NCBI GenBank assembly: GCA_963667075.1
Contig: OY762938.1
Span: 1,488,001 to 1,552,000 of the forward strand
Reading direction: 5' to 3'
Source: G963667075 sp963667075
GTDB lineage: Bacteria > Pseudomonadota > Alphaproteobacteria > Micavibrionales > Micavibrionaceae
DNA length: 64,000 nt
The position numbers and the translations under genes are program-made. The notes below the pieces were generated by a model that was not told the DNA's origin, did no database searches, and was given only the letters and a program-made list of their open reading frames with translations. Shown one piece after another: positions 24,137 through 33,586 of this stretch (its first letter is position 1; every line of letters begins with the position of its first letter).

Positions 24137-26098
24137 ATGAATAGGGATGATACACCTCTTATTGAGATGAAAGGCGTTTCCCGTCACTACAGAAGTGGCG
24201 ATACGGTTGTAAAAGCACTGGATGAGGTAGACCTTTCCATATGGCCCGGTGAATTTGTGGCTATTATCGGGCAGTCCGGGTCTGGAAAGTCTACCATGAT
24301 GAATATTATCGGTTGCCTTGATAAGCCCACAGGCGGGGTTTATAAAATCCACGGGAAAGAAATATCCGGTCTAAAATTTGATGATCTGGCTTCGTTGCGA
24401 CGGAAAACATTTGGCTTTATTTTTCAGCGCTATAATTTGCTTTCAACGGCTAATGCAGCGGAAAATGTTGAAATTCCGGCTCTTTATGCTGGTTTAAGCA
24501 AAAATGAACGAACAAAACGTGCGATGGCACTGCTTCGTTCACTGGATATGGAGGACCGGGCCGATCATAGGCCGGCTGCTTTGTCAGGGGGGCAGCAACA
24601 GCGTGTGGCGATTGCGCGGGCCTTGATGAATGATCCGCCTGTTGTGCTGGCTGATGAACCGACAGGCGCGCTGGATAGTAAAAGTGGTGAAGATGTTCTG
24701 GCATTACTTAAAAAGCTCAATGATGAAGGACGTACCGTTATTCTGATCACACATGACAGGCATATTGCTTCACATGCCCGGCGTACGGTTCGTGTGCAGG
24801 ATGGAAAAATCATAGAGGACACGGGCATAGATAAAGAACGCAAAACAGATACTGATTTTGCGAAGAAAAAACAAAACAACGCGATAGAAGATCATAATAA
24901 CAGCTCTGTTACAGCGAGTTCTGTTGAAGCTGTTAAAACGGCGATGCGGTCACTAAGGGTTAATTTCTTTAGAACGGCCTTAACATTACTTGGTATCGTG
25001 ATTGGGGTGGCGGCGGTTGTGACGATGCTGGCGGTGGGGAATGGCAGTAAACAGGCCGTTTTGAGCCAGATCAGCGCAATGGGGACGAATCTGCTGAATA
25101 TTCGCCCTGGCGCCCCCGGTATCCGTAGTTCCGGTGATATCGCAACACTTGTCCCGGAGGATGCCAAAGTTGTAGCTGATCTCGACAATATTGTTGCGGT
25201 TGTGCCTGAGCGAAGAGGGGGAAAGACGCTGCGCTATGGGACGGTTGATTATGCCACGCAGATCAGAGGGGTTAGTCATGATTTTCCTTTGGTCTTTGAC
25301 TGGGAAGTTGCGCAAGGCACCTTTTTCACAAAAGAAGATCTGGATCGTTATGCTGCAGTGACTGTTCTCGGGACGACGGTGTCTGACACATTCTTTAAGG
25401 ATGAGGATCCTGTTGGTAAATTCATTATGCTGGGTAACGTCCCGTTTGAGGTTATTGGTGTTATGAAGTCCAAAGGGGCCGCGCCATGGGGGAGCGATCA
25501 GGATGATGTCGCTTATGTGCCTTATACAACCAGTCTGGTGCGGTTGTTCGGCTCAACCTATCTTAACAGCATCACAGCAAAGGTTGATCATGTTGACGAT
25601 ATTGCACAAACGGAAGATGAGATTATTGATCTGCTAATAAAACGCCATGGTACGGAGGATTTCTCTGTACGAAATTCGGCCTCTTTTCTTGAAATGGCGA
25701 CCAGTACGCAAAATACGCTGACTGTTTTACTGGGGGCTGTTTCGGCGATCTCTTTACTGGTGGGCGGGATTGGTGTCATGAATATTATGCTGGTTAGCGT
25801 GGCCGAACGAACCAGAGAGATCGGCATTCGTATGGCGACAGGGGCACGGATGCGGGACATTATGATACAGTTTAATACGGAGGCGGCTGTCGTTTGTACC
25901 ATTGGCGGGGTGATTGGTATTATGCTTGGGGTTTTTGCTGGTCTGGTTTTATCGCTGTTTGAGGTTAATATCGCTTTTTCAGCCGCGCCTGCTATTCTGG
26001 CTTTTACCAGTGCTGTTGTGACAGGCATCCTGTTTGGCTATCTTCCTGCGCGTAAAGCAGCAAGGCTTGATCCTGTTATTGCGCTCAGCTCGGAATAA
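24137..26098 (+). CDS. macB: MacB-like ABC transporter, fused ATPase-permease
   Basis: A protein of 653 aa. The N-terminal ABC domain has Walker A GQSGSGKST, signature LSGGQQQR and Walker B VVLADEPTGALDS. A linker leads to a membrane segment at about 275-300, a large periplasmic domain (about 300-520) and three C-terminal segments, the four-TM MacB/FtsX layout. MacB works as a mechanotransmission pump that drives periplasmic substrates through the tripartite channel. The gene is in an operon with macA upstream and a TolC-like gene 12 bp downstream. Confidence 0.93.
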   Translation: MNRDDTPLIEMKGVSRHYRSGDTVVKALDEVDLSIWPGEFVAIIGQSGSGKSTMMNIIGCLDKPTGGVYKIHGKEISGLKFDDLASLRRKTFGFIFQRYNLLSTANAAENVEIPALYAGLSKNERTKRAMALLRSLDMEDRADHRPAALSGGQQQRVAIARALMNDPPVVLADEPTGALDSKSGEDVLALLKKLNDEGRTVILITHDRHIASHARRTVRVQDGKIIEDTGIDKERKTDTDFAKKKQNNAIEDHNNSSVTASSVEAVKTAMRSLRVNFFRTALTLLGIVIGVAAVVTMLAVGNGSKQAVLSQISAMGTNLLNIRPGAPGIRSSGDIATLVPEDAKVVADLDNIVAVVPERRGGKTLRYGTVDYATQIRGVSHDFPLVFDWEVAQGTFFTKEDLDRYAAVTVLGTTVSDTFFKDEDPVGKFIMLGNVPFEVIGVMKSKGAAPWGSDQDDVAYVPYTTSLVRLFGSTYLNSITAKVDHVDDIAQTEDEIIDLLIKRHGTEDFSVRNSASFLEMATSTQNTLTVLLGAVSAISLLVGGIGVMNIMLVSVAERTREIGIRMATGARMRDIMIQFNTEAAVVCTIGGVIGIMLGVFAGLVLSLFEVNIAFSAAPAILAFTSAVVTGILFGYLPARKAARLDPVIALSSE

Positions 26099-26110
26099 GG
26101 AAAAAGACAC

Positions 26111-27505
26111 ATGAAAAAAAGAATATTTTTAATAGGAAGTGCTCTGGTTGTTCTTTCAGCGTGCACGACGTCTGCAGGCTATAAAATGCCAGAGATACGT
26201 ATGCCTGAGCAGTGGCGTTTCGGAGGAAAAGAGGAAACAACGCCTCTTGTAAAGCGGGAGATTGACTGGTGGAAAAGTTTTGAAAATGAAGAATTGAACG
26301 GCCTGATTGAAAAAGCCTTATCCCATAACACGGATTTGGCTGTTGGTATTGAGCAAGTGGCGCAGGCGCGTGCCATGTTGAAAAAAACAGGTGCAGCATT
26401 ATGGCCGTCTGCCGATTTATCGGCAGGGGCAACGCGTCGGTATGATAACCCCTCATCAGGGAAATCGACTTATAGCACAAGTCTTTCAAGCGGCGTTGGT
26501 ATTTCCTATGAGCTTGATTTGTTTGGGAAGAACCGTGCCAATATTGAAAGCGCAAAAGAATCCCTGAACGCAACCGGTTACAATGTAGAGGCACTTTCGC
26601 TTGTCGTTACCGGGGATGTGGTGCAGAATTATTTTACATTGCTGAACCTGCGGGAACGGCTCTCGATTGCTGATAAAAACCTTGAAAATGCCAAAGAGAC
26701 GTTGCGTATTATCAGGGCACGTGTGCGCGAAGGGAGTGAGGCCGATCTTGAGCTGGCGCAGCAGGAATCCGCTGTGGCGTCCGATGAAGCGTCTCGTGTG
26801 AGTATTGATGAAAGTATAAAAAACACAGAAAATGCTTTAGCTGTGTTGCTGGGGGAAATGCCACATGCGCTGGATATAAAAGGGAGATCTCTTAAAGATA
26901 TTCATGTGCCTGCGATTGCATTGGAACAGCCTTCAACGCTTTTGGAAAGCCGTCCTGATATTCGTGCAGCAGAAGCAAGACTGAAAGCGGCTAATGCTGA
27001 TATCGCTGTGGCCAGAGCGGCGTTTTATCCGTCTCTTTCTTTGGGACTGAACGATTCTATTGTAACGACCGGTTTTGGTGATCCGACGGCAACGGCTTTT
27101 TCTCTGGCATCCGCTTTAACGGCACCGCTTTTCAGAGGGGGAGAACTTGAAGGGGCGTTGGAAAGCGCGACGGCGTACGAGAAAGAGCTGGTGCAAACCT
27201 ATTACAAAACCGTTCTGGAGGCTTTTCTTGAGGTCGAAGAGGCACTGGTGGCACTTGATGCGGCGCAAAAGCGCGAAAAATTTATGGCTGTGTCTGTGCA
27301 AAATGCACAGCGTGCTTATGATATTTCAAAAGCACGCTATGATGCTGGTTCCATAGATTTTCAGACATTGCTTGATACACAGGCGAGTTTGCTCAATGTT
27401 GAAGACAGCTTTTCCCAAACGAAACTTGACCGTCTCTCCGCTTCTGTAGATTTGTTCAAAGCTATGGGCGGCGGGGTTGACCTTTTATCAGCGAAGGCCC
27501 CATGA
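26111..27505 (+). CDS. NodT/TolC-family outer-membrane efflux lipoprotein
   Basis: An outer-membrane factor of 464 aa with a lipoprotein signal peptide and the lipobox LSAC (Cys about residue 18). Two repeated OEP domains are visible, each with long helices (for example LIEKALSHNTDLAVGIEQVAQ and LLESRPDIRAAEARLKAANADIAVARAAFYPSLSLG, which contains the family RPDIR and AFYP motifs). It should form the trimeric channel for the MacAB pair encoded immediately upstream. Confidence 0.92.
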   Translation: MKKRIFLIGSALVVLSACTTSAGYKMPEIRMPEQWRFGGKEETTPLVKREIDWWKSFENEELNGLIEKALSHNTDLAVGIEQVAQARAMLKKTGAALWPSADLSAGATRRYDNPSSGKSTYSTSLSSGVGISYELDLFGKNRANIESAKESLNATGYNVEALSLVVTGDVVQNYFTLLNLRERLSIADKNLENAKETLRIIRARVREGSEADLELAQQESAVASDEASRVSIDESIKNTENALAVLLGEMPHALDIKGRSLKDIHVPAIALEQPSTLLESRPDIRAAEARLKAANADIAVARAAFYPSLSLGLNDSIVTTGFGDPTATAFSLASALTAPLFRGGELEGALESATAYEKELVQTYYKTVLEAFLEVEEALVALDAAQKREKFMAVSVQNAQRAYDISKARYDAGSIDFQTLLDTQASLLNVEDSFSQTKLDRLSASVDLFKAMGGGVDLLSAKAP

Positions 27506-27531
27506 TCCTTTGTACCTCTCTTATCCCTTCC

Positions 27532-29091
27532 TTATTCTTCTCTTAGACTTGTAAGGAAATCGTTGACTTCCTTGTGCAGAGCGTTTGCGTCCTTTGCAAG
27601 GAGATTGGCTGTTGACAGGACCTGATCTGCGGCTGTTTCTGTCTGTGTGGCGGCCTGTGTCACGGTTGTGATACTGTCTGAGACACCTTGTGTACCGCGC
27701 GCCGCATGCTGAATGCTGCTGGATATTTCCTGTGTTGTTACTTCCTGTTGTTCAACAGAGGATGCAATGCTGGATGAAATATCTTTTACTTTTTCAATGA
27801 TGTCAGAAATTTTACGCATGGCTTTTACAGCACTGTCCGTCTTTGTTTGAACAGCATTGATTTGCTCTGTGATTTCTTCTGTCGCTTTTGCGGTTTCGTT
27901 GGCCAGTCCTTTAACTTCGTTTGCAACAACGGCAAAGCCTTTTCCGGCTTCTCCGGCACGGGCGGCCTCGATGGTTGCATTGAGTGCCAGAAGGTTTGTC
28001 TGAGAGGCAATCGAATTAATCAGCTCAACAATTTCGCCGATTTTTGATGATGTAACGGCAAGATTTTCAACGGTTTGAGTTGTTTCACTGCTGGCTTGCG
28101 CGGCTTCTTGAGAAATATGCGCGGCTTCTAGTACACTCGCACTGATATCTCTGACGGATGTTGAAAGTTCTTCCGTTGCCGAAGCTACCGTTTCAACATT
28201 GCTGCTGGCTTCTGCTGCGGCTCTTGCGACAGAAGTGGCTTGCAGGCTTGTTTCTTTTGAAATAGAGGACATGCTTTCGGCGGTAGACTGCATTTCTGAT
28301 GAGGAAGAGGAGACGGAACGAACAACGTCCATGGCCCTTTTCTCAAAGGAATCTGCTGTTTGACGAAGTTTGTGATAGCGTTTTTTATCTTCTTCGCTTT
28401 TTTTAAGCTGTTCGGCATGCAGCTCTTTTACCTGTAGCGCATTATTTTTGAAGATGCTAATTGCACTGGTCATTTTTCCGATTTCATCATGCCTTTTAAG
28501 GGCTGGTATATGGATGCTCAGATCTCCTGCGCTAAGGCTGGACATAAGTTTTGTCATGGTGCATATAGGCTTGGTGATGCCTCTGATAATCAGGAATAAA
28601 GCGCCGCCCATCAGCAGCATAATAAATAATCCGGCGATTGCCATAGACTCCATTTCATAACGAATAACGCTATCAATATTGTCTCCTGTATAAACCAGTA
28701 GAATATGCCCTAGTTTATCTTCTCCATTGGGTGCCAGAATATTAGCGTTTATGGATGTAGAGTGTTTTACATCGGATAAGGCTTTATCTTCCCTGATAAC
28801 TTTTCCTTTGGCATCATACACGACAGAGTAGGCGTAGTCTGGATCCGTGTGCAGAGCTGCCAGAAATGTGTCTATCTGATCGTAACCGAAAGTCCACAGT
28901 GGGGAGGTCAGGCTATAAGCAAGAAGTTGCCCTGTTAGCTGCGCTTTTTCATTCAAGGCCTCTTTTTCTTTGTGTGTTGTGTTATATGACAACGCACTAA
29001 TACATAAAGAACAAAGCACAAATAACAACAGAGATGTTAAAATTAGTGCTGGATAAAGAATAGAAGATCTTATTCCTTTTATGATGTTCAT
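27532..29091 (-). CDS. Methyl-accepting chemotaxis protein with HAMP domain
   Basis: A membrane chemoreceptor of 519 aa. TM1 is at about 12-35, a short periplasmic sensor at about 36-150, TM2 at about 150-172, HAMP at about 173-225 and a signalling domain at about 250-519 with the tip SQTNLLALNATIEAARAGEA..FAVVANEV. It lacks a C-terminal NWETF-like pentapeptide. An orphan periplasmic binding protein is encoded 47 bp upstream on the same strand, so the pair may sense a ligand through that protein. It feeds the CheA/CheW array. Confidence 0.93.
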   Translation of the reverse strand: MNIIKGIRSSILYPALILTSLLLFVLCSLCISALSYNTTHKEKEALNEKAQLTGQLLAYSLTSPLWTFGYDQIDTFLAALHTDPDYAYSVVYDAKGKVIREDKALSDVKHSTSINANILAPNGEDKLGHILLVYTGDNIDSVIRYEMESMAIAGLFIMLLMGGALFLIIRGITKPICTMTKLMSSLSAGDLSIHIPALKRHDEIGKMTSAISIFKNNALQVKELHAEQLKKSEEDKKRYHKLRQTADSFEKRAMDVVRSVSSSSSEMQSTAESMSSISKETSLQATSVARAAAEASSNVETVASATEELSTSVRDISASVLEAAHISQEAAQASSETTQTVENLAVTSSKIGEIVELINSIASQTNLLALNATIEAARAGEAGKGFAVVANEVKGLANETAKATEEITEQINAVQTKTDSAVKAMRKISDIIEKVKDISSSIASSVEQQEVTTQEISSSIQHAARGTQGVSDSITTVTQAATQTETAADQVLSTANLLAKDANALHKEVNDFLTSLREE

Positions 29092-29137
29092 AACGAAACC
29101 TTTCTCACTGTGGCGTATTTACTTAAAAAATGATGAT

Positions 29138-29869
29138 TTATTCACCGACATATTTTTGGAAGATTTTATCGTAAGTGCCATCAGCTTTGATGTCTTCCAT
29201 AGCGGATTTTATTTTTTCGACATCTTCAGCCGGCATGTCTTTATTTGCAGCAAGCCATATTTCCTGTGTTTGAACAGGTGCGCCCAGAACCAGATCGGTT
29301 AATTTGTTTCCCTCCTGTTTCCAGATAAAGGCGGCACGGTGGTCCAGTGTGTACCAGCCTTCCACGCGTCCAGCCTGCAGCATTTTGGCGCAAAGCTGCT
29401 CTTCTGGTACCAGCTCGATATTTTCTACGCCATTTTTAACAAGAGATTTTTCCCGTGGTGTACCACCCATGACGGCTATTTTGGAAAGGTCTTTAGCGGT
29501 ATCATATGAGTCAACATTTTTATCCATGGTTACAAAAATATCACTAGAGTCGACAAGTTTGGTAATCCACATATAATCCGGTTCACGGGTCGGTGTTCTG
29601 GTAAGGCCGAAAACAAGTGTGTTTGGCGTTTCTTTAGCCATATTCTGTGCGCGTTTCCATGGCATGTATTCTATGTCGATTTGTACGCCTGAACGGTGGC
29701 TGATCTCTTGTACCAGTTCATGACCGATACCTGGTAATGGTGCATCGGCACTGATGGTATAAGGGGGGAGTTCAGCGGTTAATGCTTTAAGCTCTGTTGC
29801 ATGGGCAACGGCTGATCCAGAAAATGTAACAGCCACCATAGCTGCTGCAGAAAGTAGTAGTGTTTTCAT
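29138..29869 (-). CDS. Periplasmic solute-binding protein, SBP_bac_3 type
   Basis: A protein of 243 aa with a Sec signal peptide (about 1-25, ending AHA). The mature part has the two-lobe type II binding-protein fold: LKALTAELPPYTISADAP, a GIGHELVQEI helix and a C-terminal EDIKADGTYDKIFQKY, typical of the amino-acid-binding family 3. No permease or ATPase gene is adjacent. Its neighbour is a chemoreceptor gene, so it may serve sensing rather than uptake. The ligand is unknown. Confidence 0.88.
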   Translation of the reverse strand: MKTLLLSAAAMVAVTFSGSAVAHATELKALTAELPPYTISADAPLPGIGHELVQEISHRSGVQIDIEYMPWKRAQNMAKETPNTLVFGLTRTPTREPDYMWITKLVDSSDIFVTMDKNVDSYDTAKDLSKIAVMGGTPREKSLVKNGVENIELVPEEQLCAKMLQAGRVEGWYTLDHRAAFIWKQEGNKLTDLVLGAPVQTQEIWLAANKDMPAEDVEKIKSAMEDIKADGTYDKIFQKYVGE

Positions 29870-29964
29870 AAATAGCTCCTTTTGCGTTTTTAGAATGAAA
29901 ATTTTTTTGAAAAAAACAGAAAGGGGGGGAACAAGTCAGAAACGGGCCAAGATTTTATCAACTG

Positions 29965-29997
29965 ACGAAGAGATAATACTGCGAATATCTCTTCGTT
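29965..29997. repeat. Inverted repeat between rimK and the binding-protein gene
   Basis: The arms ACGAAGAGATA / TATCTCTTCGT (11 bp, 10-nt loop) lie after the rimK stop and before the binding-protein gene, both on the minus strand. Without a T-run it is only a weak terminator candidate; it could also be an operator. Confidence 0.45.
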
Positions 29998-30035
29998 TCA
30001 AGAGGGGGTGTGATACAATTTTTGTAGCTTTTTGT

Positions 30036-30941
30036 TTAAGCTTTTAGTGCTCTTCTCTTTTTCTCGATTTGTTTTTCTATGTGTCCGAACATTAATCCGG
30101 CAATATCTTTCCCTGTGGTTGTTTCCACGCCTTCGAGTCCGGGGCTTGAGTTGACTTCTATCACTTTTGGCCCGTCTTTTGAACGGATCATATCGACGCC
30201 ACTGACACGCAAGCCAACAACTTTTGCGGCGGCTACGGCAAGTTTTCGTTCTGTTGGAGTGATTCTGATTTTATGCCCTGTGCCACCCAGATGGATATTG
30301 GCCCGAAATTCACCTTCTGCGGCATGGCGTTCAATGGCTGCTACGACTTTATCTCCTATGACAAAACAGCGTAAATCGACGCCGGCTGATTCCTTGATGA
30401 ATTCCTGAACCAGAATATTGGCTTTCAGGCTTTTGAAAGCGTTGATGACAGATTCTGCCGCTTTTGCTGTTTCGGCCAAAACAACGCCTTTTCCTTGCGT
30501 GCCTTCCAGCAGCTTAATGACAACGGGTGCGCCCCCAACGGTTTTGATCAGATTCTTTGTATCAAGAGGAGAGTTGGCAAAACCTGTTCTTGGGATGTCA
30601 ACATCTTTGCTGTTACACAAAAGCTGCATTGTTCTGAGTTTGTCTTGTGCCCTTGCAATTGAGATGGAGCCGTTTAGACAATAGGCCCCCTGCATTTCAA
30701 ATTGCCGTAAGACGGCTGTACCATAGAAAGTAAGGGATGGGCGTATGCGTGGGATGATCGCATCAAATTTTTCGAGGACTTCTCCGCCTCTGTAATTGAT
30801 TTCCGGTTTGCGTGCTGTGATGTCCATGTAGCAGTTTTTTACAACAACAAAACGCATATCATGCCCGCGCATGGCACCAGCTTCCATCAGCCGCCTGTTT
30901 GAATAAAGGGCCGGATTTGACGCTAAAACGGCAATTTTCAT
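30036..30941 (-). CDS. rimK: ATP-grasp ligase RimK
   Basis: An ATP-grasp amino-acid ligase of 301 aa. In E. coli RimK adds glutamates to the C-terminus of ribosomal protein S6. It has the N-terminal MKIAVLASNPALYSNRRLMEA motif, the nucleotide-binding segment PVVIKLLEGTQGKGVVLAE, EFIKESAGVDLRCFVIG and the metal-binding VIEVNSSPGLEGVE. It is co-transcribed with the zinc-protease-like gene upstream, sharing one base at TAATG. The S6 role is inferred by orthology. Confidence 0.92.
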   Translation of the reverse strand: MKIAVLASNPALYSNRRLMEAGAMRGHDMRFVVVKNCYMDITARKPEINYRGGEVLEKFDAIIPRIRPSLTFYGTAVLRQFEMQGAYCLNGSISIARAQDKLRTMQLLCNSKDVDIPRTGFANSPLDTKNLIKTVGGAPVVIKLLEGTQGKGVVLAETAKAAESVINAFKSLKANILVQEFIKESAGVDLRCFVIGDKVVAAIERHAAEGEFRANIHLGGTGHKIRITPTERKLAVAAAKVVGLRVSGVDMIRSKDGPKVIEVNSSPGLEGVETTTGKDIAGLMFGHIEKQIEKKRRALKA

Positions 30942-31432
30942 TATGAAGTTCTCCTGTTATATAGGCTCTCTATATTTTCTTTTTTCCCGAGCAGGAATGA
31001 TTGTGAGGGATCGACCGTAAAATGTGCTTTTCGTATAGCTTCACGCCCTAAAAGCATACGGTATGTCATATTGTGGCGCGATGTGAGTGTTATTTTTGCC
31101 ATAATACAGCATATTGGAAAGGCAATTTGTGTTGTAATAACATATCTTTTTTCCTGTTCCCCGTTTGAACTTGTAACTTTTTTGTAGTCGAGAAGGGGGG
31201 CTGTGCAAATGCGTTCTATATTGTTGTTCCGCTGTAAGGGATGGACCTTGAAATGTACATAATCAATGTGGTTTTGTGTCGATATCCTGATATCATAGGC
31301 GTGCAGGGCAGATGTTTTCGCGCCTGTGTCTATTTTTGCTTTTATGGCAGGAAGATCAAGATCCGGCAGGGCACACCACTCCTTCCAGCCTATGGTCGTT
31401 TTTCCGGCTGTATTATTCAACCTGTTTTTCAA
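30941..31432 (-). CDS. rimB: RimB-type retropepsin-like protease / Zn_protease family protein
   Basis: A protein of 163 aa of the family that regularly accompanies rimK (PF05618, ATP-dependent zinc protease/RimB). The active-site motif AKIDTGAKTSALHA is present, followed by VTSSNGEQEKRYVI and the terminal MLLGREAI loop, which together resemble a retropepsin fold. RimB proteins trim the glutamate tail added by RimK. Its stop overlaps the rimK start (TAATG), so the two are translationally coupled. Confidence 0.85.
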   Translation of the reverse strand: MKNRLNNTAGKTTIGWKEWCALPDLDLPAIKAKIDTGAKTSALHAYDIRISTQNHIDYVHFKVHPLQRNNNIERICTAPLLDYKKVTSSNGEQEKRYVITTQIAFPICCIMAKITLTSRHNMTYRMLLGREAIRKAHFTVDPSQSFLLGKKENIESLYNRRTS

Positions 31433-31533
31433 TACACAATCCCTGTTTGTCGTTTAAGGTAATCTCAGGGCTGCTTTATTATCCTGATAAAAACCGTGCG
31501 CCAACACATATACTCTATTCTTAATCAAAATCA

Positions 31534-32154
31534 CTATATTTTATCGTTCTTAATACTTTTAAAAAATAGCGAGATTAACTCAGGCGCGTTTTGTTTTATA
31601 TTAAAATCCTGCGGATCTTCAAGATATTCAAACAATATACCTTTCATAAAACACGACATAGTGAGATTGAGTAAATCCGGATTGGCAGTTGGTGAGAGTT
31701 TTCCTGCTTTTTGAGCCTTTTCAAAATAGCGGCGAAACAGGCGCATGCTTTCGTTTTTTCTCTTACGGTGTAACTCTTTATAAGGGGCTAATTCTCCCGC
31801 ATAGTCACATTTGATTAGAAAAAGGCTTAAGACCTGACGTTTTTGTTCATCATCGGCCATGTCCAGAAACAAGCGTGTCCATAGTGCTTGCAATTGTTCC
31901 ATAGGTTCCGGATGGTTTTTTTCCAAATCCTCTAGAACTATGTCAATAAAGGGGCGGTGGAGGCGTTCATATAAGGCGTTAAATATATCCGTCTTATTGT
32001 CGAAATGCCAATAAATGGCTCCGCGTGTGACATTGGCGGCTTTGGCAATGTCGTTTAGTGTGCTGCGCGCAACGCTTTTTTCTGAAAAAACGGTTACGGC
32101 TGCATTCAGAATGTCTTCCCGGGTTTGTTCTGCCTCTTTTTTTGTTCGCTTCAT
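31534..32154 (-). CDS. acrR: TetR/AcrR-family repressor of the adjacent efflux pump
   Basis: A protein of 206 aa with an N-terminal HTH (about 10-55: TREDILNAAVTVFSEK, TLNDIAKAANVTRGAIYWHF) typical of AcrR/TtgR repressors, and a helical ligand-binding domain. It is divergent from the acrA-like gene, and a 24-bp palindrome sits between the -35 and -10 boxes of the pump promoter. It is therefore the likely repressor, released by pump substrates. The gene symbol is by analogy. Confidence 0.9.
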   Translation of the reverse strand: MKRTKKEAEQTREDILNAAVTVFSEKSVARSTLNDIAKAANVTRGAIYWHFDNKTDIFNALYERLHRPFIDIVLEDLEKNHPEPMEQLQALWTRLFLDMADDEQKRQVLSLFLIKCDYAGELAPYKELHRKRKNESMRLFRRYFEKAQKAGKLSPTANPDLLNLTMSCFMKGILFEYLEDPQDFNIKQNAPELISLFFKSIKNDKI

Positions 32155-32197
32155 ATAAAAAACGCTCTACTCTTTATTCAGATGCTTGTTACGTCTA

Positions 32198-32226
32198 TTG
32201 ACACCATACATCCGTGTATGTATGGT
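32198..32226 (+). promoter_or_regulatory. Efflux-pump promoter with TetR operator
   Basis: TTGACA (32198-32203) and TATGGT (32221-32226) are 17 bp apart. A palindrome ACCATACAT-N6-ATGTATGGT (32203-32226) fills the spacer and both box edges. A bound TetR dimer would block RNA polymerase. The same site can serve the divergent repressor gene. Confidence 0.7.
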
Positions 32227-32350
32227 CAGACGGTAGCCTATAACTATATTTTTGTCCAGTTGTATGTCAATTATATCGTGCGTATTAAGTGCGAGCTAGA
32301 TTAAACAGATTATTATTGAGTGCGAAAGTGCGGGAAAAGGAAAAACCGGT

Positions 32351-33580
32351 ATGAAAAAAATAGTCCCTATAGTGATGTTAGCAGCCCTTGCTGCCGGAGG
32401 TGTCTGGTATTCTTCGTGGTCGTCTCATCGTGATATGCCCGCCTCTGTTGCTGCCGGAGGTGCTGCTGGCAGGCCGCCGATGGCTGTTGATGTTATGGCA
32501 CTTCAGCCGCAAATCATTCAGGTGACGCGCCACCTTCCAGGGCGGATCTCTCCTTTTCGCCAGTCTCAGGTTCGGCCACAGGTTAATGGTATTGTGACAG
32601 AACGTTTGTTTGAAGAGGGGGTGGATGTTGAAAAAGGTCAGCAGCTTTATCAGATTGATGATGCCCGTTATAAGGCTGCGCTGAATAGTGCTATGGCTGA
32701 TCTTAAAAGTGTGCAGGCTAACATCAAAACCGTTAAGGCGCGTGAGGCCCGTTATAAGGATCTTGTAAAAATTAATGCGGTCAGTCAGCAGGAATATGAT
32801 GACGTGAAGGCTGAATATGATCAGGCACTGGCTTCTATTGCGGTGGCACAGGCTGCGGTTGATGTGGCGCAGGTTAATCTGGACTACACGAAAGTTTATG
32901 CACCTATTTCAGGTCGTATCAGCCGTTCTTTTGTAACGGAAGGGGCTTTGGTTACGGCCAACCAGTCCCAGCATCTTGCGACCATTACCCAGTTGAATCC
33001 GGTCTATGTTGATATGCAGCAATCTGGCTCTAAAGCACTGAATTTACGTTTTTATATGGCTGGGAAGGAAGAGATTCCCGTCTCTTTATCTTTTGATGAA
33101 ACGGTTTCAAAACAATATGAACAAACGGGTTCGTTAAAATTTTCTGAAGTGACGGTTGATGAAACGACGGGCTCTATTACATTGCGGGCCCTTGTGCCAA
33201 ACCCGGATGGTTTGCTGTTGCCGGGGTTGTTCGTACGGGCGGCACTTGATTTTGGCGAAAGATCTGTTTTGCTGGTGCCGCAAAGGGCCAGTATCAGAAA
33301 ACCCGATGGTAGCCTGATGGTCTGGGTTGTGGATTCTGAAAATAAAGCCAGTCCGCGTCCTGTTCAAGTGAGTCAGGCCTATGAGGACAGCTGGATTGTT
33401 TCAGAAGGACTGAAATCAGGTGATACTGTGATTATTGCTGGCTATCAAAAACTTGCGCCGGGCACTGTTGTGACGCCTGTGCCATGGCAGGCAAAGGAAC
33501 AGCCAAAGGAACAGGCAAAGGAACAGGCAAAGGATGATAATTCACCATCTGCTGATGATACAAAAAAGGGTGAGGAGTAA
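32351..33580 (+). CDS. acrA: AcrA-like RND periplasmic adaptor
   Basis: A membrane fusion protein of 409 aa. An N-terminal uncleaved anchor or signal (about 1-22, no lipobox) is followed by a lipoyl half (QVRPQVNGIVTERLFEEGVDVEKGQQLYQID), an alpha-hairpin (about 105-165), a second lipoyl half (VYAPISGRISRSFVTEGALV) and beta-barrel domains. A repetitive Lys/Glu/Gln/Pro tail (KEQPKEQAKEQAK) ends the protein. It lies 6 bp before the acrB-like gene. Confidence 0.92.
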   Translation: MKKIVPIVMLAALAAGGVWYSSWSSHRDMPASVAAGGAAGRPPMAVDVMALQPQIIQVTRHLPGRISPFRQSQVRPQVNGIVTERLFEEGVDVEKGQQLYQIDDARYKAALNSAMADLKSVQANIKTVKAREARYKDLVKINAVSQQEYDDVKAEYDQALASIAVAQAAVDVAQVNLDYTKVYAPISGRISRSFVTEGALVTANQSQHLATITQLNPVYVDMQQSGSKALNLRFYMAGKEEIPVSLSFDETVSKQYEQTGSLKFSEVTVDETTGSITLRALVPNPDGLLLPGLFVRAALDFGERSVLLVPQRASIRKPDGSLMVWVVDSENKASPRPVQVSQAYEDSWIVSEGLKSGDTVIIAGYQKLAPGTVVTPVPWQAKEQPKEQAKEQAKDDNSPSADDTKKGEE

Positions 33581-33586
33581 GACGTT

